A stretch of 64,000 bases of DNA from Symbiodinium natans (Eukaryota > Sar > Dinophyceae > Suessiales > Symbiodiniaceae): contig CAJNDS010002729.1 of the NCBI GenBank assembly GCA_905221605.1, positions 134,187-198,186 on the forward strand. Direction: 5' to 3'. Positions 11,625-46,069 of the stretch are shown piece after piece. The translations under genes and the position numbers were made by a program. The first letter of the stretch is position 1. Every line of letters begins with the position of its first letter. The notes under the pieces are model-generated. The model saw only the letters and a program-made list of their open reading frames with translations. It was not told the DNA's origin and made no database searches.

Positions 11625-12137
11625 CCCTAAACCCTAAACCCTAAACCCTAAACCCTAAACCCTAAACTCTAAACCCTAAACCCTAAACCCTAAACCCTAA
11701 ACCCTAAACCCTAAACCCTAAACCCTAAACCCTAAACCCTAAACCCTAAATCCCTAAATCCCTAAACCCCTAAACCCCTAAACCCTAAACCCTAAACCCT
11801 AAACCCTAGCCCTAAACCCTAAACCCCACCAAAACCCCCAACAAGAACCAAAGACAGGTGTCTTCGGAGCTGGAGCTGATCCCCAAGAACCTGCAGCAGG
11901 GCGTGGGCAAGATGCAGCAGAGCGTCTCCCAGGCCGGGTTTGGGGTTTAGGGTTTAGGGCCTTCACCCTAAACCCTAAACCCTAAACCCTAAACCCTAAA
12001 CCCTAGACCCTAGACCCTAGACCCTAGACCCTAGACCCTAGACCCTAGACCCTAGACCCTAGACCCTAGACCCTAGACCCTAGACCCTAGACCCTAGACC
12101 CTAGACCCTAAACCCTAAACCCTAAACCCTAGACCCT
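11625..12137. repeat. CCCTAAA and CCCTAGA arrays
   Basis: The CCCTAAA tract (about 11,626-11,815) drifts to CCCTAAAT and CCCCTAAA. From 12,001 to about 12,107 a pure variant array of CCCTAGA has about 15 units. Local spread of a single variant points to slippage or unequal exchange. The island at 11858-11932 between them is exon-like. Confidence 0.9.
11858..11932 (+). CDS. Putative 75-nt exon, helical repeat
   Basis: Acceptor AGACAG|G, donor GC (GCCGGG). The 25 codons in phase 0 include VSSELELIPKNLQQ and GVGKMQQSVSQ, an amphipathic Q-rich helix like the islands at 6909 and 7422. CCC-type repeats precede and TTTAGGG follows. This is the longest and most convincing of the islands. Confidence 0.5.
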
Positions 12138-12458
12138 AACCCCCCTTTCAATTTGATACGCATTGAGAGTACGGGTATAGGGTTTTGGGGTTTCAGGGTT
12201 TAGGTTGTCGGTGGCTTCAGGGGCGTTTAGGGTTTGGGGGGCGGGGGGCCCATTATCCCATCATCGTGGGCTGTAGCCCTAAACCCTATACCCTAAACCT
12301 TGAAGCCTTAAACCCGAAACCCGACCCTGGCTTCAACAGCTGGGCAATGGCTGCGAGGTTAGGACCCCGCGTACGCCCTTATTTCCTTCTTTAGGGTTTA
12401 GGGTGCAGGGCTTCCAGCGGTTTACGGTAAAGATCCAAGCCCGTGCCACTTCCGTCAG

Positions 12459-12500
12459 GCTGTGGGGCAGCGCGTGCAGAAGGCAGCATCGGCAGTCAGG
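12459..12500 (+). CDS. Putative 42-nt exon, helical repeat
   Basis: Acceptor CCGTCAG|G, donor GC (GCTTGG). Phase 0 reads AVGQRVQKAASAVR, close to the island at 7422 (VGQSIQKSVT). The flanking polarity is not the usual one. Confidence 0.4.
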
Positions 12501-13080
12501 GCTTGGGGAATCGGAAGGACCCGTAGCCCAGCACATGGACCTAAAACGGGGTTGGTTGACGGCAGGGTTTGTGTGGCTACATTCATGTTGAGAAGGCTCA
12601 TATGTTGGGGATGCCTAACATAGACCTGCAAATTGTAGGATTTCTCATCATAAGGACCCCATGTAGGGTCCAGTTTGGGTTTTTGAGCGTCTAAGGGCTG
12701 CAGGGTTCGAGGGTTTAGGGCTCTAGGGCTCTAAGGCCCCTAAACCCGAAACCCCAAGCTTCCGGGGTCCTAAATCCTAAATCCCCAACCCTACACCTGA
12801 AACCCTGGCTTAGCCACCAAATTCCACGTAACACGCGTGGAGCCCATAGGGAGGGGAGGTTCATTTTCGGGTCACCCAAGCCGAAGACCCTAAACCCTAA
12901 ACCCAAGAACCCTAGAACCCTAAGGCCCTCGCCCCAAACCTTAGAAATCACACCGACAGCTGAATACAACGCCCTCTCAGGTCTTAGCCTTTTTTACCAA
13001 AAGGTTTAGGGTTTAGGGTTTAGGGTTTACTCAAGATTGCCTTTTTTACCAAAAGGTTTAGGGTTTAGGGTTTACTCAGG
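12501..13080. other. Unique and degenerate repeat sequence
   Basis: Mostly degenerate TTTAGGG/CCCTAAA with unique stretches. A 37-bp direct duplication containing 'ccttttttaccaaaaggttt' occurs at about 12,988 and 13,040. No gene was recognised. Confidence 0.5.
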
Positions 13081-13149
13081 ATTAACTCCAAGCAAAGCGC
13101 CATTGTTTGTTTCTTTCACAAGTGGCCCGGCCCTTGGGCTGACTGGGCT

Positions 13150-13608
13150 GTGGGGCTCCGCCGCTTGCACGCGGTGCGTGCAATGCAGGATATGCGATAC
13201 GTAAGCACTGAGGCCGTTCGCTCCTGGATGGAATTCAGAAACGAGAGGCCTTTTTCTCAAGACGGCTGCACGGGGCAAAGCGCCAAGGGGCTGTCGGAAG
13301 ATTCACAAGCTACAGCGACTTCTACCTCAGAAGAACAGCCTGAAGTCTATCGACGACAAGTGCAAGCTTCAGGACGTGCGTGTGTATCTTGGTCTGGAGA
13401 TGGCCAGCGAGCTCGGCGAAAGGCGCCCAAGGCCCATATGAGCGGCTTGCTCGGTTGTCAAGCTTGCCACCGCTTGAAGGGTGGTGCTGCTAGAACCTTC
13501 ATGCACATCACCAAGGGCACGGCCATTACGAGCAGTCACCAGTCCAGTGTGGAAACTGCTTTTGAAGTCGCAAAGCATGTCACAGTCGATGGCACGTGGG
13601 GGCTTTGA
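13150..13608 (+). CDS. Hypothetical 152-aa open frame in unique island
   Basis: The unique island 13,081-13,630 has no telomere-type repeats and ends at a CCCTAAA tract. The frame is GC-rich, with an Arg/Ser/Thr-rich first half and a second half containing CQACHRLKGGAARTFMHIT. The C-x2-C-H cluster could bind metal, but no family was recognised. An alternative is a captured gene fragment read in a fortuitous frame; a competing minus frame exists at 13,369-13,578. Confidence 0.3.
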   Translation: MGLRRLHAVRAMQDMRYVSTEAVRSWMEFRNERPFSQDGCTGQSAKGLSEDSQATATSTSEEQPEVYRRQVQASGRACVSWSGDGQRARRKAPKAHMSGLLGCQACHRLKGGAARTFMHITKGTAITSSHQSSVETAFEVAKHVTVDGTWGL

Positions 13609-13630
13609 CGTTGAGTTGCGAGGGCTTTCC

Positions 13631-16574
13631 CTGCCCGACCTAAACCCTAAACCCTAAACCCTAAACCCTAAACCCTAAACCCTGAACCCTAAACCCTAAA
13701 CCCTAAACCCTCAACAGGGACCGTCCCTCAGTCCGTGGAACCGGTGGCTTCTGTCATGGGAGGGGACTTCGGGGAGGTTCAGGGTACTGATAACCCCAAT
13801 TCTGACTGCTTGTAAGCCCCCTGAGTCCCTTTGGTCCTCTAAAGTAGGTCCATAAGTAGACTTACAGCTGGGGTTAAAGCCCTAAATCCTAAACCCTAAA
13901 CCCGAAAGCCGAAAGCCTAAAGCCCTACATCCTAAACCCTAAACCCGAAAGCCGAAAGCCTAAAGCCCTAAATCCTAAACCCTAAACCCTAAGCCCTGAA
14001 CCCTAAAGCTGGGGTTACAAGTACCCATGAACCTCCAAGTAGGCCACCTGGTTGCGCTGGTCCCGAGGTGGCCTATGAACCCTAAACCCGAAACCCTAAA
14101 CCCTCTACACCCTAGAACCCTATAGGGTTTAGGGTGAAGGGGGTTTAGGGTTTAGGGTTTAGTGTTTAGGGTTTAGGGTTTAGGGGTCGCGCTTCGACCA
14201 GGCGCAGTCGGACATTACGGACAAGCTCGACGCCGCGAGAAGCCTGGAGGGTCCTCGGGGTTGAGAGCCCGGGGTTAGTGGGGCCTTTAGGGGTTTAGGG
14301 TTTAGGGTTTAGGGTTTAGGGTTGAGAACTTAGGGGTTTTGGGTGGGTTCACGGGTTTGTAGGTTCAGGCTTGAGGGTGTAGAGTTCGGAACTTAGAGTT
14401 TCAAGGGTGTGTGGTTTGTAGTTTTTAGGGCTTTAGACTTTTGATTTTGTTTGGTGTATTTAAGGCTGAACGCTTATTGCAGTTGTTGCGGGTGTCGGGG
14501 GCTTAAAAGGCTTAAGGCTATATGGGGTTCGGGACGCTGAAGGAGGTAGGTAGGCCCCCTGATTGACCCTAAACTCGGGTTTTTGGGTTTTAGGGTTTGG
14601 GCCTACAGGGTTATAGGGTTATAGGCGTATAGGGTTACAGGGTTATAGGGTTATGGGGTTTAGGGTTTTAGGGTTTTTGGGGGTTTTAGGTTTAGGGTTG
14701 AGGGTTTGATTCATAGGGTTTATACGTCATCTGCCCGCACGCCTGGGATTTGAGCTCTCCCCCAAGCAGATCAGCTCTTCGAAGCCCTAAAGCCCTTAGG
14801 GCTTAGGGTTTAGGGCATAGGGTTTAGGGTTTAGGGTTTAGGGCTTAGGGTTTAGGGTTTGGGGTTTGGGGTTTAGGGTTTATGTTTTAGGGTTTCGGGT
14901 TGAGGGTTTGCAGTACTTAAACCCCAGCCTCCTACGCCCTCTTCCTCAGCTGCAGTGCAAGGGCTACACTTTCTAACGTACCTAGTGTTCTTTTGCGTTG
15001 TAAAAACTTTGTATCCAAATTAAGGGTCTTAAACCCTAAACCCTAAACTAAATCCCACGAACGGCGATGAGCGCCAAACCCAAGCCCCCAAGCCGACACC
15101 CTACACCCTGAACCCCAAACCCAGAACCCTGAACCCCCCAAACCCTACAAACCTCCAAACCCCTATGGTAAGCCCTAAACCCCAAACCCTAAACCCTAAG
15201 CCCTAAACCCCAAGCCCGCACACCCCCAGCCTCCGGGCACGCTCTCTGCGCATGGCTGGAATGGCACCCTTCCGAACCCGTTCGACCGAGGGCGAGGCAG
15301 GTGCAAACTTCAGCTTGGGTGCGTAGGTTTTATATAGGGCTTTAGGGGTTTAGATTTAGGGGTTCAGGGTATAGTGTTTAGTGTTTAGTGTTTAGTGTTT
15401 AGGGATTGAGGCGTTGAGGCTCAGAGTTTTTGGTATTAGGGCTTGGTTTGAGGGTTTAGGATTTGGGAGGGGGCGTCGAGGTTTAGGGTTTGAGGTTTCG
15501 GGTTCGGGGTTGAGGGCTGTCACACTCGGCATTGAAGGAGACTGACAAATTCGCTGTTACATCGAGTGGCCCGAATCGCATGGCCGACAGCACGATGTTT
15601 CACCGCCCATAGGATCCAGGGACCTTCCTGGGGGTCGCGGGCTCAGGGCTTCAGGCTTGGGTCGACGTATCCACTGCGTGGGTGCAGGGATGCTTTGGTT
15701 TAGGGCGGATTTAGGGTTTAGGGTTTAGGGTTGGGTTTAGGGTTTAGGGCGCTCGGGGCGTCACAACCAGCTCCATGATAGGCCGCCGCGCCCGGCTGTC
15801 ACCTGGATGCCTTGAACGTCTCCAAGTCCAAGGCCCGGAGCGCTGCCAGAAATGTGCTAGGATGCTTAGGGTTTAGGGTTTAGGGTTCAGGGTTCAGGGT
15901 TCAGGGTTCAGGGTTTACCGGGGTTTGGGGAGGATATGTTCCCTTTGCTTTATGTTGGGACCTCCCGAAACCTTCTAAGTCCCATACTGCCCCTGAAACC
16001 TGCAAGTCCCTGCAACCCTAAAAACAGTACGTGGTTCAGGTAAGTTTAGTTTAGGTTTCAGGGGGTCGATCTACAACTCCTTCTTTGAGAACAAAGTAGG
16101 GTTAATGTGGGTTCGCATGGGAAATATGGCGAAACCCTACAGCCTAAGGGCCTACACCCTATAAGCCGAACTTATAAACCCACACACTCAATCTATAAAT
16201 CCCACATAAACTCTATAGCCGACCAGAGACCCTACAAACCCGAAACCGCAAGCTCGATAGCTCCTGACTTTTTTAGGGTTTAGGGGTTTGGGATTTAGGG
16301 TTTAGGTTTGAGGGCAAGTTTAGGATTTGGGGTTTAGGGTTCAGGGGTTTAGGGTTTAGGGGTTTATGGCTTCGGGGTTTTAGGGTTTAGGGGTTCCTTG
16401 GGGACTAAATGAACCCTAAAAGGGTTTATGGTTCATATACCTTAATAGGAATTATAGTACTCAGGGTATATGACCCCAATTTTAGGGTTCATTTCGTCCC
16501 TAAGGTTAGGGAGATTTGCAACCGCAGCTCATTTAGAAGACCCGCGCCCTTTGCTTTCCCCCCCACTCGTCGCC
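13631..16574. repeat. Degenerate TTTAGGG/CCCTAAA mosaic upstream of GAPDH copy A
   Basis: Short tracts in both orientations. A 63-bp sequence rich in cccgaaagccgaaagcctaaagccctaaatcc is tandemly duplicated near 13,880-13,990. A possible exon at 14,202-14,250 (acceptor ACCAG|G) begins AQSDITDKLDAARSLE. About 16,425-16,520 has an inverted arrangement (gggttcat...atgaaccc-like). No promoter motif for GAPDH was identified. Confidence 0.55.
14202..14250 (+). CDS. Putative exon, helical repeat
   Basis: Acceptor CGACCAG|G, then phase-0 AQSDITDKLDAARSLE before a possible GT donor at 14,251; a GC donor at 14,232 is an alternative. It resembles the other helical islands. TTTAGGG lies on both sides, so support is weaker. 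Confidence 0.3.
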
Positions 16575-38115
<21,541 letters not shown>

Positions 38116-40694
38116 GCTCCGAGCAACTGCTTCTTGGCTTCGCACGCAGGTGTTGAGGTCTGGTACTTGGAGGTTCAGGGTACCTAGTGTTATAACCCTA
38201 GGGTTTAGGGTTTGAATTAGGGCTTAGGGTTTAGGGCCTTTAGGGTTTAGGATTTAGGGTTTAGGATTTAGGGTTTAGGATTTAGGGTTTGGGCTTTAGG
38301 GTTTGGGAATTATAGCTGTACTTCTAACCCAATTATAACCCTATTAGGGCACTGAAGGGGCGTATATGGTGGGTTGCAACTCCACTTATAATGGGTTACG
38401 AAGTACCCTGAACCTCCAAGTAGGGTTTGGGGTTTGGAGCAACAAGTCCTACAACCAAGCTCCTCAGCCTAAACTCCGGGGTTTTGGGTGCAAGGTTCAG
38501 CGTTTGGGGTTCAGGGCTTCAAGTTCAGGATTTAGCGTTTTAGGTTCAGGGTTTTAGAGCAGGAGTGCTAACTTGTGTTTCTTCTACCCAGAGAAGCTGG
38601 AGGCCCTAAACCCTGGTAGCTCTCAACCCTCAATCCTAAACCCTTCGCACCACCGTCGCTGACAGCCCGCAACCCTGGACCCCAGAAGCCCCTGCGCGAC
38701 TTCCCAGGTTTAAGATCCGAGCCACTTGGCCGGGCTACTCGGCGCCGACTTGATTCGAACTGAGGTTTCGTTCGGTTTGAGGGGTTTCGACGGTTTTTGG
38801 CGTATCGGCCCTAAACCCTAAATCCTGAATAACCCGTGAAGGCGCAGGTGTTTGGGGTCTAGCTTTCTGGTAGAGTGCCGAACCCAACCATGATAAGACC
38901 CTAAACCCTAATTACTACAGTAAACCCTAATTTCTAAACCCTAAACCCTAAACCCTAAACCCTAAACCCTAAAACCCTAAAACCCTAAAACCCTAAAACC
39001 CTAAAACCCTAAAACCCTAAAACCCTAAAACCCTAAAACCCTAAGCCATGACCAACAAAAGCCCTTTGACCTTGTCAGACATTGTTGCATGTCGGTCTTG
39101 GACCCTAGTGTTTAGGGTTTAGGGTTTAGGGTTTCTAAGCACTAAACCCTGAACCCTCAACCCTAAACCTTTGTAGTTAGTTATCGCAAATTCCAGTAGC
39201 AGTTCATTGGGAGCCTAACCCGCGAACCCCTGGGGCTACGGTTTAGGGTTTAGGGTTTGGGGTTTGGGGTTTGGGGTTTGGGGTTTGGGGTTTAGGGTTT
39301 GGGGTTTAGGGTTTGGGGTTTGGGGTTTAGGGTTTTTGGAAGTTCGTGGTGATGGACATCCAAGCATCCAAAAGCCCAGATGAAGCCTGAAGCCTGATGG
39401 GTCACAAATCCCAAGCCCGAAGCCATTCTCTTGGCTTCTCTTGGCTTTAGGGTTTAGGGTTTAGGGTTAGGGTTTAGGGTTTAGGGTTTAGGGTTTAGGG
39501 TTTAGGGTTTAGGGTTTAGGGTTTAGGGTTTATAAATTTATAACCCCCGAAAACCCTAAACTTCCTGAACCACACATAGGGCTTAGGGTCCTCACCCCTA
39601 TCAGCCCCAGAAGCACTAAGCAAGCTCTTTCAGAACCCTACCTACATGTGGAAGCCCTATAGACCCTGAACTCTAAACTCGAAACCCTAAACTCGAAGAA
39701 CCCTGAACCCTAAACCCTAAACCCTAAACCCTAAACCCTAAACCCTAAACCCTAAACCCTAAACCTTAAACCCTAAACCCTAAACCCTAAACCCCGGGTT
39801 TCTGGCCTACAGATACCTTGTTAAACCTTTGAGTCGGTCCTATAGGGCTCAGGGTGTGGGGTTTTGGGTTTGCGGTTTCGGGTTTGGGGTTTAGGGTTTA
39901 GGGTTTAGGGTTTAGGGTTTAGGGTTTCGGGTTTGGGGGTTTAGGGTTTACGGTTCAGGGTTTGGGGGTTTAGGGTTTAGTTTCGGGTTCAGAGAGGGTG
40001 TTCGCAAAAAAAAATGGCTTAGTCTTAGCCAGGCTGACATCGTCTTCGGTGCAGCGAGCGCGGCTGAGCGCAGCGGCACCACCATTTCCCAAATTCTCCC
40101 GGCTCGTTAGCTAGATGTGTGGGAACTCCGTAGCCTGAGTCGGTGCGCAATGAATGAAGTGAAGGGTATAAAGGGCTGGGAAAAGGAACCCTAAACCCTA
40201 AACCCCTAAACCCTAAAGGGTTTAGGTTTCAAAATCGGCAGACCGAGTCAGGCCATCTTGCCTGCACCTGGGCATCGTAGTCCTCTTGACGGCGCGCAGT
40301 CGTCCGCGAAAGCAAGGGGCCAGTCACTGGTCCCTAAACTCTGAACCTTAAACCCTAAACCCTAGACCCTAAACCCTAAACCCTGAACCCTGAACCCTGA
40401 ACTTTCGTCCTGCACTCTGAGCACTCAAAACCCCTTCAAGGTCTCCAACGTCTGGACCCAAGCCCTAAACTCTGAACCTTAAACCCTAAACCCAGACCCT
40501 AAACCCTAAACCCTGAACCCTGAACCCTGAACCCTGAACTTTCGCCCTAAACCCTAAACCCTCTAAACCCTCTAAACCCTATAATCCCCATAATCCCTAT
40601 AAACCCTACACCCTAAACCAACCCTTAAACTCTGCAGCTCATTTTGAGGACCCAAGCTCAGTCTCAGCCCTATCGTGCCCCGCCTGTTGACAGC
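38116..40694. other. Spacer between GAPDH copies
   Basis: About 2.6 kb with degenerate repeats, an inverted-repeat element (about 38,297-38,425), an 8-mer variant array of ACCCTAAA (about 38,958-39,043), TTTGGGG/TTTAGGG alternation (39,240-39,335) and CCCTAAA arrays (39,705-39,792). A 60-bp segment with CTGAACCTTAAACCC is duplicated at about 40,338 and 40,470. No polyadenylation or promoter signal was recognised. Confidence 0.7.
38958..39043. repeat. Variant 8-mer array (ACCCTAAA)n
   Basis: About ten units with one extra A per repeat compared with the heptamer, directly following a normal CCCTAAA tract. Confidence 0.85.
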
Positions 40695-43600
40695 ATGCCC
40701 TCCGCCGCAGCGAACGTAGCCATGGCCGGCCCCGAAGCTGCCAAGAGGGTTTAGGGTTTAGGGTTTCGGGTTTGGGGTTTAGGGTTTAGGGTTTAGGGTT
40801 TGGGGTTTAGGGTTTGGGGTTTAGGGTTTAGGGTTTGGGGTTTAGGGTTTGGGGTTTGGGGTTTTAGGGTTTAGGGTTTGGGGTTTGGGGTTTGGGGTTT
40901 GGGGTTTAGGGTTTGGGGTTTGGGGTTTGGGGTTTGGTTTGGGGTTTAGGGTTAAGGTTAGGGTTTGGGGTTTAGGGTTTGGGGTTAGGGTTTGGGGTTT
41001 AGGGTTTGGGGTTTAGGGTTTTGGGGTTTAGGGTTCAGGGTTTTAGGGTTTAGGTTTTGGGGTTTAGGATTTTGGGTTCTAGGGTTTTTGGGTTTTAGGG
41101 TTTAGGATTTAGGGTTCAGGGTTTTAGGGTTTTGGATTTTGGGTTCTAGGGTTTTGGGGATTAGGGTTCAGGGTTTTAGGGTTTAGGTTTTGGGGTTTAG
41201 GATTTTGGGTTTTAGGGTTTTAGGGTTTTAGGGTTTTAGGGTTTTAGGGTCTCAGGGTCTTAGGGTTTTAGGGCTTTAGGGTTTTAGGGTCTTAGGGTCT
41301 TAGGGTTTTAGGGTCTTAGGGTTTTAGGGTTTTAGGGTTTTAGGGTTTTAGGGTTTTAGGGTTTTAGGGTTTTAGGGGTTTAGGGTTTTAGGGTTTTAGG
41401 GTTTTAGGGTTTTAGGGTTTTAGGGTTTTAGGGTTTTAGGGTTTTAGGGTTTTAGGGTCTTAGGGTCTTAGGGTTTTAGGGTCTTAGGGTTTTAGGGTCT
41501 TAGGGTCTTAGGGTTTCAGGGTTTTAGGGCTTTAGGGTTTTAAGGTCTTAGGGGTTTTAGGGTTTTAGGGTTTTAGGGTTTTAGTGTTTTAGGGTTTTAG
41601 GGTTTTAGGGTTTTAGGGTCTTAGAGTCTTAGGGTTTTAGGGTTTTAGGGTCTTAGGGTTTTAGGGTCTGAGGGTCTTAGGGTTTTAGGGTCTTAGGGTC
41701 TTAGGGTTTCAGGGTTTAGGTCTGTTGGGGTTTGGGGCTGCGGGCTTAGGCGGATAAGTCTTGGAGGTCGTAGAGTTTAGGGGATGTAGGTTGAGGGTTT
41801 TAACCATAGTTCAGAATTTCGGTTTAAGGTCCCTAAACCCTAAACCCTAAACCCTAAACCCTAAACCCTAAACCCTAAACCCTGAACCCTGAACCCTGAA
41901 CCCTGAACCCTGAACCCTAAGTTTACTTTTCAGGCTGTAGAAGGCCTGTTGGGAAAGGACTTGGAGATTTGGAGTTTGGCTTCAGGGCCCCAGAGGATTT
42001 GGGTACTCGTATGTTGGGCTTCAGAAATGTTGGGGGATTCCTATAGGGGTCGTAATCACTACTAGTAACTTACTAGTATTCCCTCAGCAGGGTCCCTTTA
42101 GACATATCCTACAATAACCCCCCCAAACCCTGTTCTAATTATTCAGGCCCCTATCCCTAAACCCTAAACCCAAACAAAACTAACCCTGGCCCGGTCCGGG
42201 ATGTGAATCTATGACCTCCTGCGTGGACTGGATCTAGGGTTTAGGGTTTGGGGTTTAGGGTTTAAGGTTTAGGATTTCGGGTTTAGGGTTTAGGGTTTGA
42301 GGTTTAGGTCTGGGGCCTAGGCCTCCAAAGCACTTCGACCAGGGCACCCCAAACGCCCCGAGGCCCCAACCCCAACAACCCTAAACCCTAAACCCTAACA
42401 TCCCCAAACGCCGGCTCCTAAACCCTAAACTGCTCCAGGTGCCGGAGCCGTGGCGATTGCGTCTGGCATGGCCTTCGTGGCTCCTACGGGACAGGCCGCC
42501 CCTAAATTTACGAGCCTCCGGCTCAGGCCGCCGACCCAAGAGGCCCGAAACCTCTCAACCCTCAAACCAGGGTTCGGGGGTTTGAGGCCGTGTTGTGGGA
42601 ATGGGGGGGTAGAGGCTTCGAACTGTTGGAGTGGTTGGCGTAAGGTTGCAACATAGGCAACCCCCCCGTGAAACCTTCCCTAAATCCCAAACCCCTACCC
42701 ACACCCTATATCCAGAACCCTAATTCTTCAAGAACCCTCACTCCAGGTTTTGAGCCTCTGTGGGTCTAATGCTCTTGTCTTTAGGGTAGCCTTAGGGCTT
42801 TGGGTTGACCTTTGGGGCAGGTTTGGTTGGGTAGGGTAGAGGTTTGGGAAACAAAGTTGTGCAGGTGCTGGGTTGAATTGTAGTTTCCTGCTGTGTCCAG
42901 CGATGGAGGGGCTGGGAGGGGGTTGGAGGGGCTGGGAGGGGCTGGGGCTGGAGGGTGAGGGGGTGGGGGGGTGGGGGGGTGGGGGGGGTGGGGGGGGGTG
43001 GGGGGGTGGGGGGGGGTGGGGGGGGGGGTGGGGGGGGGGTGGGGGGGGGTGGGGGGTGGGGGGGGGGGGGGGGTGGGGGGGGTGGGGGGGGGGTGGGGGG
43101 GGTGGGTGGGGTGGGGGTCTGAACCGCCTATCGATGCGTTTACGTCCTGTGCGTGGCGCGTCCTCCATGAAAAATTGTGCACCGACCCCCCACCCCTGAC
43201 GGATCGTATGAGACCTTGGCCCGCAACACACTTCTGTGAGAATCCAAGCTCCCCCCCCCCGCCCCCCCTGCGCGTTTTGAGGTGTAAGGGAGGGGAGCGG
43301 GAGGTTCCTCCAAAACCATCCAACACGCCGCCAGGGTCGGCGGACCCCAAATCCTAAGTCCTAACCCTAACCCTAAACCCTAAACCCTAAACCCTAAACC
43401 CTAAACCCTAAACCCTAAACCCTAAACCCTAAACCCTACACCCTAAACCCTAAACCCTAAACCCTAAACCCCAAACCCCAAACCCTAAACCCAGCCTCAG
43501 CAGGTGCAGCGCCAGGCCCCCAAGACGAACCTCCGCGCCTCCGGCTACGGCGCCTCCTCTCAGGCCCCAAGCAGGCACTAGGGTTTGCAGGGTTTATAGG

Positions 43601-45885
43601 GTTTAAAGGGTTTAGGGTTTTCGGGGTTTAGGGTTTCTAAACCCTAAAGCCTAAAGCCCCAAAACCCTAAACTCCCTGAACCTCGAAACACAACAAACCT
43701 CCAAGTGAAAACCCCGGAGCCCCGAGACCCTAACAGCCTCAAGCCCCAAAGGCCCTAAAGCCCTCAAGCCAAGAGACCCCACAGAGCCCAAAGACCTTTC
43801 AACCCTTAAACGCTAAGCCCTAGCCCTAAACCCTAAACCCTAAACCCTAAACCCTAAACCCTAAACCCTAAACCCTAAACCCTAAACCCTAAACCCTAAA
43901 CCCTAAACCCTAAACCCTAAACCTAACCCTAAACCCTAAACCCTAAACCCTAAACCCTAAACCCTAAACCCTAAACCCTAAACCCTAAACCCTAAACCCT
44001 AAACCCTAAACCCTAAACCTCTCCAGGGCTCCATGGGCGCCATGGCCGGCCTCGGCGCCGTGGCCGGCCTGGCCGCCGCCGGCGTGGCGGGCCAGCGCGC
44101 CAGCAAGGGCCGCACCTCCATGCGGCTTGGGCTCCCTTCAGCTCCTGCTTAAGTTTAGGGTTTAGGGTTTAGGGTTCAGGGTTTATAGGGTTTATAGGGT
44201 TTATAGGGTTTATAGGGTTTATAGGGTTTATAGGGTTTATAGGGTTTATAGGGTTTATAGGGTTTATAGGGTTTATAGGGTTTATAGGGTTTATAGTTAG
44301 GGTTTACAGGGTTTATAGGGTTTATAGGGTTTACAGGGTTTATAGGGTTTACAGGGTTTATAGGGTTTATAGGGCTTAGGGTTTCTTGAGAATCCGAATG
44401 CGTTTTGTTTTCTGTTTTCTAAGGATGGTCTGCAGAAGTATGTTTGGGGGAGTTCTTACTGGGTTTAAGGCTTCCGTGTTTGCGCTCTGAGGGCCTTACC
44501 GGGTGTTAGTTGATGCCCCTCCTCCCCCCCACCTAAATCCCAAAAACCCTAGCCTAAAGCCAAATTTCATTCAACCCAACCCTAAACCCTAAAACCCTAA
44601 ACCCTAAACCCAAACCCTAAACCCTAAACCCTAAACCCTGTTTCCGAACCCGCCAAGGCAGGCCGTGGGCGTTGGCATCAACGGCTTCGGCCGCATTGGC
44701 CGCCAGGTGGCGCGCATCGCCATGAAGGCGAGCCTAGGGCTCAGGGTTCATGCTGTCTAGAGTTTAGGGGTTTAGGGTTTAGGGGTCTGGGTTGGAGGAA
44801 GTACCTCAGGTCAAGCAGAAAGAATACATCTGTAACTATTCCACTGAGGACTCTACACGCCTGAACCTTAACGCAATTGACACAAGCGCCCTAAACCCTA
44901 CAAATCCTACAATTCCCACGAAGCCTAGGCCCTATAAAGCGTATAAGCCCTGCAAACCCTATCAGCCAAAAATCCGTGTAACCCTGTAAACCATAGCACC
45001 CTTAGAATCCTATAAACCCTGAACCCTGCACCTCTAAACCCTGTAGTCCCTAACCCGGAAACCCTATCGACCCTAACCCCTAAACCCTATAAACCCTGCA
45101 ATCCTAAACCCTACACCCTCGCCCCTATCAACCCTAAACCCTAACGCCGAATCCTAAACCTTCAGTCCTAAACCCTAAACCCCAAACCCAATCAACCCTA
45201 CACCCTAAATCTAAACCTTCAATCCTAAACCCTAAACCCTAAACCCTAAACCCTAAATCCTAAATCCTAAACCCTAAACCCTAAGCCCGAGCCTTCAACT
45301 TAATAAAGCGAGAGCTGCGAAAGGACCCGGAGACCGATCTCAAGCTCATCAACGCGAGCTACGACGCCGATTACCTGGCCTACATGATGAAGTGAGCCCC
45401 CCCCCCCCCCCCCCTGCCTCCCTGAGCCCTAAACCCTAAACCCTAAGCCCTAAACCCCTACACCTCAGGGGCCCTAAGGGTTCATATTTCAGCGGGCTTT
45501 CTCGTTTTTTGGGGTCGGTGTTGGTTTGAGGGGGGGGGGGGGGGGGGGGAGGCAGAGGAAACCTAAGCCCTAATCCCAAAGCCCTAAACCCTAGACCCGA
45601 AAAAATAATGTTCCTTGCCTTAAAAATTAATGTTCCTTGCTTTTTCCTTGCGTCTACTCTCCCAGGAGGGCTTCCCATAAGGCCTAAATCCTAAAACTCT
45701 GTGCATTTTTCTTAGCGTGTTCCAGCTTGGGCGTCGAGGGTTTTGTTTGCGACGCAGGGCACAAGGTTGCAACAAGAGCATGTGCAGTACTTTGATTTCA
45801 ACCTGGAGATCGACATGGTCATTAAACAACACCCAGAATAGTAATAATGCTAATTCAGCATAGCAGCAACAGTCGTAACAGCAAC

Positions 45886-45945
<60 letters not shown>

Positions 45946-46029
45946 GTTATTCTTCTTCGTCGCCGCGCACATCGTCGTCACCGTCGTCACCGTCGTCGTC
46001 ATCATCATAATGATCACACTATCAAGAAG

Positions 46030-46069
<40 letters not shown>

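Noticed and set aside
42728-43357. Long open frames on both strands (up to 189 codons) across 42.7-43.4 kb
   Set aside because: They are produced by the G-run block and read only Gly/Trp or Pro/His; GAPDH copy B exons lie on either side.
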